A stretch of 6,156 nucleotides of DNA, from NCBI GenBank assembly GCA_002499325.1, contig DALC01000086.1, forward strand, positions 1 through 6,156, written 5' to 3'. Shown piece by piece: positions 1 to 4,859 of this stretch. Numbering within the stretch: position 1 is the stretch's first letter; each line of letters opens with the position of its first letter. The translations under genes were made by a program, and so were the position numbers. Below the pieces are notes generated by a model, which ran no database searches, was not told where the DNA came from, and worked only from the letters and a program-made list of their open reading frames with translations. Origin of the DNA: Euryarchaeota archaeon UBA538 (GTDB lineage Archaea; Thermoplasmatota; Poseidoniia; Poseidoniales; Thalassarchaeaceae).

Positions 1-59
1 ACAGCCATCATCTGGCCACTATCGGCATAGCTGGTCTGGGTTTGTGGTAGTTCATCCAT
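1..59 (-). CDS. Possible 5' end of an unidentified gene, cut by the window edge
   Basis: A minus-strand reading frame opens with ATG at base 59 and stays open to the window edge, giving MDELPQTQTSYADSGQMMA. It starts 31 bases after the nadE stop and points the same way, so it could be a third member of the operon. The peptide is hydrophilic and then ends in a Met-Met-Ala stretch, which might lead into a membrane segment, but the product cannot be recognised. No clear Shine-Dalgarno sequence precedes it. A TATA-like CAATTATT at 81-88 is centred about 25 bases upstream, a spacing that would suit its own leaderless transcript. Plus-strand frames also run out of the left edge and stop by base 61, so the tail of a convergent gene is the alternative. 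Only about 19 codons are visible. Confidence 0.4.
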   Translation of the reverse strand, partial: MDELPQTQTSYADSGQMMA

Positions 60-90
60 GAAACGACCGGCGTGTCGCCAATAATTGAAG

Positions 91-867
91 TCAGCGGTCA
101 CTTCTCTTGAACACTGGAATAGGCTCCATCTTGTGCGAATTAGCCTTATTGAGTTCGATGTATCTTTCCATTACCTGTCTCTGCCTTTCAGTGGGCTCCT
201 TTTCTGAAGGGTTCTCAATCTCCCTCATAGCCCACTCTAGTTCCTCATAGGTAGCCCCCATCTGTTCCTCGTCGGTCCTACCGTCTAACCAGAGGCCATC
301 GGTTGGAGCGGCGTCTTGAATTTCTTGGATGACTCCTAAGGCGTCGGCAAGTGCGTATACTTCTGATTTGTAGAGATCGGCAATAGGAGAGATATCTACT
401 CCGCCATCACCATACTTGGTGTAAAATCCAACTCCGAAATCTTCAACCTTGTTTCCCGTACCCACAACAATGCCATTGATGGCTTCAATGCCGGCGAAAT
501 TATACAAGGCGGCCATCCTAAGTCTGGCTCTAGAATTTGCAAGACTATGATTTGTGGAGTTGTCCCCAAAAGCACTACTAAATGAGTCAAATGTTTCAGA
601 CAAATCGATAGTCTCGCATCTAACATTGTCCCAATTTTTTGTCAGCCATGACAAATGCTGATTCGAAAGATTGAATTGATCTTCGATCTGATGGATAGGC
701 ATGTTTAGGGCGAGTGTATTGAGTCCGGTTTTGGCACATAGGGTGGAAGTTACAGCTGAATCTATCCCCCCGGAAACTCCCACTACTAGGGTTGTTATCC
801 CGTTGCTGTTGGCATAGTCCAATATCCATTCAGTAATCTCATTACCTAGTGTTTCCCAGTTCTGCAT
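91..867 (-). CDS. nadE: NH3-dependent NAD+ synthetase
   Basis: This cytosolic enzyme catalyses the last step of NAD+ synthesis: it adenylates nicotinic acid adenine dinucleotide with ATP and amidates it with ammonia. The 258-residue length fits the short, ammonia-using form, and no N-terminal nitrilase-type glutaminase domain is present. Visible family marks are the N-type ATP-pyrophosphatase loop SGGIDS (residues 32-37), the helix NSRARLRMAALYNFA (111-125), GTGNKVEDFGVGFYTKYGDG (136-155), DISPIADLYKSEVYALA (158-174) and the late PTDGLW...TDEEQMG block (188-204). The C-terminus HKMEPIPVFKR matches the usual HKR-x-PP-like tail. The ATG at 867 is fixed by a well-spaced AGGTGAT ribosome binding site. 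It follows the HMA-DUF4396 gene by 10 bases on the same strand and is probably co-transcribed and translationally coupled with it. No key motif is missing. Confidence 0.96.
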   Translation of the reverse strand: MQNWETLGNEITEWILDYANSNGITTLVVGVSGGIDSAVTSTLCAKTGLNTLALNMPIHQIEDQFNLSNQHLSWLTKNWDNVRCETIDLSETFDSFSSAFGDNSTNHSLANSRARLRMAALYNFAGIEAINGIVVGTGNKVEDFGVGFYTKYGDGGVDISPIADLYKSEVYALADALGVIQEIQDAAPTDGLWLDGRTDEEQMGATYEELEWAMREIENPSEKEPTERQRQVMERYIELNKANSHKMEPIPVFKRSDR

Positions 868-872
868 GATAC

Positions 873-879
873 ATCACCT
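873..879 (-). promoter_or_regulatory. Shine-Dalgarno sequence of nadE, overlapping the upstream stop codon
   Basis: On the minus strand the sequence reads AGGTGATgtatcATG. AGGTGAT is a strong match to the anti-Shine-Dalgarno end of archaeal 16S rRNA and leaves five bases before the nadE ATG. Its first two bases are the AG of the TAG stop codon (878-880) of the upstream HMA-DUF4396 gene, so a ribosome ending there sits directly on the nadE start region. This supports translational coupling and decides the nadE start. Confidence 0.8.
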
Positions 880-1525
880 AGTGGCAAGCTACTCCGTATT
901 TCTTGAGTCTCCAGTAATTGTAGGGCCATGGCGTCAGGAATCCTGCGACCAACATCGGAATTATGACCCACAAGGTCAGCTTGGCCCCTCCGGTCAGTAT
1001 GACATCAACAATATTCATAGCCGCTTCCATTGAAATCATCGAAATTAGAGACATTCCAATAGCGACTCTGAAAGCTTCGTTCAATGCCATCTGTGCGGAT
1101 AGGATGAATGTCTCGAGAGCGATGGAGGTCATGATCCCATTGAACATCGCGAGTAGCATAATCGACATTGTAGACCATCCAAGATCATTAAAATAAGGAA
1201 TAAATTGGAATGCGGCGATGGTTCCGAAATCTCCGATACTGCATCCAACCAAACACCATTTCGTGTTATGGGCGGACTGCCTCCACACAGGGCCGTCTGT
1301 CCAATTGAATGGTTCAGACTCCCCATCTACAAGATATCCGGACTTTTGAATTGTGAGTTTAATCTCCTCGAAGGTCGCTCCCGTGTGAGTAATGACGGCT
1401 GTTCCGGTTAAATGAGATACATTTGCAGATGAGACAGAGGCTAGTGAATTTAGAGCTGAAGACACATTTGATGAGCAACCGTCACAGGTCATACCTCCGA
1501 CATTGACTGTCAGCGTCTCTGTCAT
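878..1525 (-). CDS. HMA metal-binding domain fused to a DUF4396-like membrane domain
   Basis: Residues 4-69 form a heavy-metal-associated (HMA/CopZ-like) domain, with the binding loop GGMTCDGC placing Cys14 and Cys17 in a CxxC pair and a typical end at SGYLVDGE. After a short linker, residues 80-215 resemble DUF4396: a KWCLVGCSIGD block (Cys91, Cys95, Asp99), a helix with SMEAAMNIVD (165-174), a GG turn, then TPWPYNYWRLKKYG and a C-terminal Cys214-His215. About four hydrophobic segments are visible (roughly 94-112, 118-142, 151-177, 183-202), so it is a small inner-membrane protein with the HMA domain outside the bilayer. HMA domains carry Cu(I) or related soft metals; the biochemical role of DUF4396 is unknown to me. 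A role in metal passage or sensing across the membrane is inferred. It is first in an operon with nadE and divergent from ileS. The start is the ATG at 1525, with no convincing ribosome binding site. The HMA call is very secure; the DUF4396 call rests on recalled family patterns. Confidence 0.88.
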   Translation of the reverse strand: MTETLTVNVGGMTCDGCSSNVSSALNSLASVSSANVSHLTGTAVITHTGATFEEIKLTIQKSGYLVDGESEPFNWTDGPVWRQSAHNTKWCLVGCSIGDFGTIAAFQFIPYFNDLGWSTMSIMLLAMFNGIMTSIALETFILSAQMALNEAFRVAIGMSLISMISMEAAMNIVDVILTGGAKLTLWVIIPMLVAGFLTPWPYNYWRLKKYGVACH

Positions 1526-1544
1526 ATCACGGCGTTGGTGAAGA

Positions 1545-1552
1545 CATTATTG
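1545..1552 (-). promoter_or_regulatory. Candidate TATA-like box for the HMA-DUF4396/nadE operon
   Basis: On the minus strand CAATAATG is centred about 24 bases before the ATG at 1525. Archaeal TATA boxes lie about 25-27 bases before the transcription start, so this would give a nearly leaderless mRNA, which agrees with the lack of a ribosome binding site there. A similar CAATTATT lies about 25 bases before the possible gene start at base 59. The match to a TATA consensus is poor, and the palindromic TTATAA at 1581-1586 is an alternative. Confidence 0.3.
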
Positions 1553-1579
1553 AACTCTACTAGTCAGATATGTCCAAAT

Positions 1580-1587
1580 CTTATAAC
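1580..1587 (+). promoter_or_regulatory. Candidate TATA box for ileS
   Basis: CTTATAAC, preceded by CAAAT as a possible BRE-like purine-rich element, is the best AT-rich box in the divergent gap. Transcription starting about 25 bases downstream would begin near 1609 and leave a leader of about 15 bases before the ATG at 1625. The core TTATAA is itself palindromic and could also be read toward the minus-strand operon. A weaker alternative is the AT-rich CATATTCAATA at 1592-1602, centred about 28 bases before the ATG, which would make the mRNA nearly leaderless. Confidence 0.4.
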
Positions 1588-1624
1588 GAGTCATATTCAA
1601 TACGATGCCTTTACTCCCGAGGTC

Positions 1625-4600
1625 ATGGTAGTGCCCGAGCCTGCGGGTGAGTTTGATCCAGTTGCCCTCGAGAGCTCCTTGATGGATACTTGGAGAGTCG
1701 AGGGGACTTTTGCCAAATCTATTGACTCGAGGAGGGGACATGGGTCCGCTTTCACATTTCTCGAAGGGCCCCCCACTGCCAATGGGAAACCTGGTATCCA
1801 TCATGTAATTTCAAGACTGTTCAAAGATATGGTGTGCAGATGGAAGACAATGCAAGGGCATGTAGTTGAAAGAAAGGCAGGTTGGGACACTCATGGCCTA
1901 CCGGTAGAGATTGAGGTCCAGAAGCAACTAAACCTGATGTCCAACGAAGAGATTGAAGCTTATGGCATGAAAGAATTCAACGAGAAATGTAAGGAGAGCG
2001 TGTGGACTTACGAGGAGACCTGGAGAGAAATGACAGAGAGAATGGGTTTCTGGGTCGATCTTGACGATCCCTATGTAACTCTGCATGACCAATACATAGA
2101 ATCGGCATGGTGGTCATTGAAGCAGATGTTCGATAAGGGGCTTCTATTTAGGGGCCACAAGGTTCTACCATATTGCCCTCAAACGGGAACTAGCTACTCT
2201 AGCCACGAAGTTTCCCTGGGTTACAAAGAGGTTACTGAGCCTGCAGTGTTTGTGAAATTCAAGCTTCTGGAGGATGAAGCTTCTGTATTGGCTTGGACTA
2301 CTACTCCCTGGACACTTCCGGGCAATGTAGGTCTTGCAGTTGGTCCAGATGTAACCTACTGCAGAGTGAAGATAACCTCTGGTCCGTCTGATTCGTGGGA
2401 AGGCAGAGGAGGGGCGGAGGTTGGCGAAGAATTGATTCTAGCCAAGGACCTGATTGGTAATGTATTGAGAAACCACATCGAGGTATTGGACGAGTTTGCC
2501 GGTTCAGAAATAATTGGAAAATCATACAAGCCACTTTTTCCGGGAGCCATTGATGGAGAGGGACATCCGTCCGCGTGGACCATAGTAGGGGCGGACTTTG
2601 TCACTACCACTGATGGAACCGGGGTTGTGCATACTGCGGTTATGTATGGCGAGGAAGACTACAGTCTTGGCATGGAAGTTGGATTTCCAGCGCAACATAC
2701 CGTGGGGATGGACGGCAAATTTATCGAAGGGACCCACAGTGATATTGATGGGAAAAATGTCAAACAGTGCGACGACATTATTATTGATTTACTGGAGAAG
2801 GAAGGGCTCCTTTACAGAGAGCACTCGTACACTCACGATTATCCTCACTGTTGGAGGACAGATCATCCGTTGTTGTATTATGCAATGGATAGCTGGTTCG
2901 TTAGAATGACTGCAGTGAAAGAACAGATACTACAATACAACTCAGAAGTCGAATGGGCGCCTGAGTGGACTGGATCAAAAAGAATGGGGGAATGGCTATC
3001 CAACATCAAGGACTGGGCGATCAGTAGGGAAAGATACTGGGGGACCCCTCTTCCAGTCTGGATTTGCAAGAAGTGCGGGAGTGAACACTGTGTTGGGAGT
3101 GTAGAAGAGCTCTCGGAAATGAAGACTGAATCCTCGGAAATGCCGCCGGAACTACACAGACCGTATGTTGATGATATTACCCTATCTTGCCCGCAAGTGG
3201 GATGCGATGGCGAGATGATTAGGGAACCCTATGTAATGGACTGCTGGTTTGACTCTGGTTGTGCGTCATTCGCCCAATGGCACTACCCCTTTGAAAATGA
3301 GGACAAGTTTGATGGCTCTTTCCCGGTTGATTACATTTGTGAAGCAGTAGATCAAACCAGGGGTTGGTTCTATTCCTTGATGGCGGTTTCCACAACAGTT
3401 TTCGATAGCATATGCTATCGTAGATGCCTTTCTCTGGGCCATATCCTCGATAAGGACGGGAAGAAGATGAGTAAGTCGAAGGGGAATGTCGTGAATCCCT
3501 GGGACCATTTCAACAAGGAAGGCGCTGATTCAATTAGATGGTATATGACAACTCAGAGTGCCCCTTGGTCGCCTACGAACTTTGATCCAAATGGGGTGAG
3601 AGAGTCTTATGCGAAGATGTTTTTGACATTGTGGAATGTATACAAGTTCCATGCCGATTACGCCTCGCTCGATGGATTTGATCCTGGTAATGATGACACA
3701 TTTGTCCCACTAGAAGAGAGAAGCCATCTTGACAGATGGATTTTATCGAAGGCTTCATCGATGGCACAGGGATATCATGATAAATTCGTTCGATGGGACT
3801 TTCATAAAGCTGGAAGGGATTTAGAGGCTTTCGTAGTTAATGATTTTTCAAACTGGTATGTTAGAAGGTCTAGAAGGAGGCTATGGAATGAAGTGGATAG
3901 TTTAGACAAGCATTCTTGTCAGAACACACTCCATGAAGTTCTCCTGATAGTTTGTAGGCTTATGGCACCTGTATCTCCTTTCGTGTCTGACGCAATACAT
4001 AGGGGGCTGACTGGATCATCTGTTCACTTGGCGGATTGGCCTGTTGGTTCTGATATTATCGAGAGTTCCCTTCCTCCCGTTGATCCCTTGGTAGAAATGG
4101 AGATGGAGTTGGTTAGGTCAATTGCTGAAGCGGGCAGGAGAGTAAGGGTAGATGCTGGGAGGAGACAGAGGCTTCCGTGTAGATCAGGATGGATAGTAGG
4201 CGGTCCTGACCTGTCGAGCTTCCATGAAATTCTCTCGGAGGAGCTTAATGTTGAGGAAATCAGCGTCATAGACGACTTGGATACTTTCCAGAAGATCGAA
4301 ATTGTGCCTAATAGGAAGGCTCTTGGAGCCAAGTGTAGAGCTGACCTCCCGAAAGTTCTCTCTGAGTTACAGATGATTGATCCTGAGTCATTACTACTTG
4401 AGATTGAGGCTGGAATTGCAGCTGTCGGAGGGTATGAGATTAATGTCAGTGATATTGACATAAAGAGAGTTGAAAGGGAGGGTTTTGCCGCAGAGACGCT
4501 CTCTGGAGATTATGGGGATGTCTCTCTGGTTCTGGATATGGAAGTTGATGAAGATCTCCTTTCAAAAGGCCTTTCCAGAGATATAATTAGGAGAATTCAG

Positions 4601-4813
4601 GCTAAAAGGAAGGATTTAGACCTAGAAATTGAGGCGACGATAAATCTCAGCGTTTGGATCGAGGACGGTAAATTATCCGATAGAGACTGGGAGCGAGTAG
4701 TATCTGAGACTCGCTCAGAGAAAGCATATCTGAACGAGGGAGTGGCTGATGATAACTCCATGGAATTCGCAGTAGATGGAGTGAAAATATCGGTCCGTGT
4801 CGAGAAGACTTGA
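1625..4813 (+). CDS. ileS: Isoleucyl-tRNA synthetase (type 2, GxHH active-site variant)
   Basis: This cytosolic class Ia enzyme charges tRNA-Ile with isoleucine. Counting from the ATG at 1625 it has 1062 residues, normal for type 2 IleRS. In order: EGPPTANGKPGIHH, where the HIGH signature reads GIHH (57-60); the CP1 editing domain with TTTPWTLPGN (225-234) and DGTGVVH (330-336), keeping the expected editing Asp at 345; likely zinc ligands Cys481, Cys484, Cys522 and Cys527; WFDSG (541-545); KMSKS (614-618); the anticodon-binding helix NWYVRRSRRRLW (743-754); and an acidic C-terminal domain from about 870. The frame is open back to a TTG at 1535, but the extra 30 residues do not look like IleRS, and the candidate TATA box lies inside them; MVVPEPAGEFDPVALE is a typical family start. 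GAGGT stands one base before this ATG, too near to be a standard ribosome binding site. The gene is divergent from the nadE operon and convergent with the propeller gene. Confidence 0.96.
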   Translation: MVVPEPAGEFDPVALESSLMDTWRVEGTFAKSIDSRRGHGSAFTFLEGPPTANGKPGIHHVISRLFKDMVCRWKTMQGHVVERKAGWDTHGLPVEIEVQKQLNLMSNEEIEAYGMKEFNEKCKESVWTYEETWREMTERMGFWVDLDDPYVTLHDQYIESAWWSLKQMFDKGLLFRGHKVLPYCPQTGTSYSSHEVSLGYKEVTEPAVFVKFKLLEDEASVLAWTTTPWTLPGNVGLAVGPDVTYCRVKITSGPSDSWEGRGGAEVGEELILAKDLIGNVLRNHIEVLDEFAGSEIIGKSYKPLFPGAIDGEGHPSAWTIVGADFVTTTDGTGVVHTAVMYGEEDYSLGMEVGFPAQHTVGMDGKFIEGTHSDIDGKNVKQCDDIIIDLLEKEGLLYREHSYTHDYPHCWRTDHPLLYYAMDSWFVRMTAVKEQILQYNSEVEWAPEWTGSKRMGEWLSNIKDWAISRERYWGTPLPVWICKKCGSEHCVGSVEELSEMKTESSEMPPELHRPYVDDITLSCPQVGCDGEMIREPYVMDCWFDSGCASFAQWHYPFENEDKFDGSFPVDYICEAVDQTRGWFYSLMAVSTTVFDSICYRRCLSLGHILDKDGKKMSKSKGNVVNPWDHFNKEGADSIRWYMTTQSAPWSPTNFDPNGVRESYAKMFLTLWNVYKFHADYASLDGFDPGNDDTFVPLEERSHLDRWILSKASSMAQGYHDKFVRWDFHKAGRDLEAFVVNDFSNWYVRRSRRRLWNEVDSLDKHSCQNTLHEVLLIVCRLMAPVSPFVSDAIHRGLTGSSVHLADWPVGSDIIESSLPPVDPLVEMEMELVRSIAEAGRRVRVDAGRRQRLPCRSGWIVGGPDLSSFHEILSEELNVEEISVIDDLDTFQKIEIVPNRKALGAKCRADLPKVLSELQMIDPESLLLEIEAGIAAVGGYEINVSDIDIKRVEREGFAAETLSGDYGDVSLVLDMEVDEDLLSKGLSRDIIRRIQAKRKDLDLEIEATINLSVWIEDGKLSDRDWERVVSETRSEKAYLNEGVADDNSMEFAVDGVKISVRVEKT
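3403..3420. repeat. Perfect 18-base palindrome within ileS
   Basis: CGATAGCATATGCTATCG equals its own reverse complement with no central spacer. It encodes part of the FDSICYR segment about 45 bases before the KMSKS codons. The lack of a loop makes it look more like a two-fold protein-binding or methylation-type site than an RNA hairpin. It may be a chance product of codon choice, since nothing else nearby suggests regulation. Confidence 0.6.
4691..4716. repeat. 8-base inverted repeat near the 3' end of ileS
   Basis: GAGCGAGT (4691-4698) and ACTCGCTC (4709-4716) are exact reverse complements separated by 10 bases. A modest mRNA hairpin could form about 100 bases before the stop codon. No T-rich run follows, so it does not look like a terminator, and chance is likely. 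Confidence 0.35.
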
Positions 4814-4819
4814 TGCTAG

Positions 4820-4859
4820 TCAATCTCTAAATCGGTCGATTGAAATCGTGCTTCTTCCT
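4820..4859. terminator. Possible termination region between convergent genes
   Basis: The 46-base gap between the ileS stop and the propeller-gene stop holds an inverted repeat, TCAATC (4820-4825) with GATTGA (4838-4843), which could form a weak 6-base stem with a 12-base loop. The overlapping AATCG-GT-CGATT (4830-4841) is an alternative compact palindrome. On the plus strand a pyrimidine run CTTCTTCCTCTAT follows from 4851. Both transcripts must end near here, but neither a strong stem nor a pure T-run is present, so the exact signal is uncertain. Confidence 0.25.

Noticed and set aside
1619..1623. GAGGT as the ribosome binding site of ileS
   Set aside because: Only one base separates it from the ATG, which is too close for normal pairing; it may be chance or contribute weakly.
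1535..1624. A longer IleRS start at TTG 1535 or GTG 1538, adding 30 residues
   Set aside because: The extra residues do not resemble IleRS N-termini, the stretch contains the best TATA candidate, and a good ATG with a typical family start follows at 1625.
2261..2282. Inverted repeat AAGCTTC / GAAGCTT with an 8-base spacer in ileS
   Set aside because: Short, inside coding sequence and of a size expected by chance; no sign of a regulatory role.
2598..2909. A 103-codon plus-strand frame overlapping ileS in another frame
   Set aside because: It overlaps the conserved CP1 editing domain of IleRS and has no domain signal of its own.
3112..3142. Direct repeat CTCGGAAATG, two copies 21 bases apart in ileS
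   Set aside because: In frame and encoding a repeated Ser-Glu-Met in a variable linker; too short to suggest a repeat system.
4024..4461. A 145-codon open frame on the minus strand within ileS, rich in Ser, Leu and Ile
   Set aside because: It lies wholly opposite a well-supported coding region, has no recognisable domain, and its composition is the expected antisense shadow of the acidic C-terminal domain.
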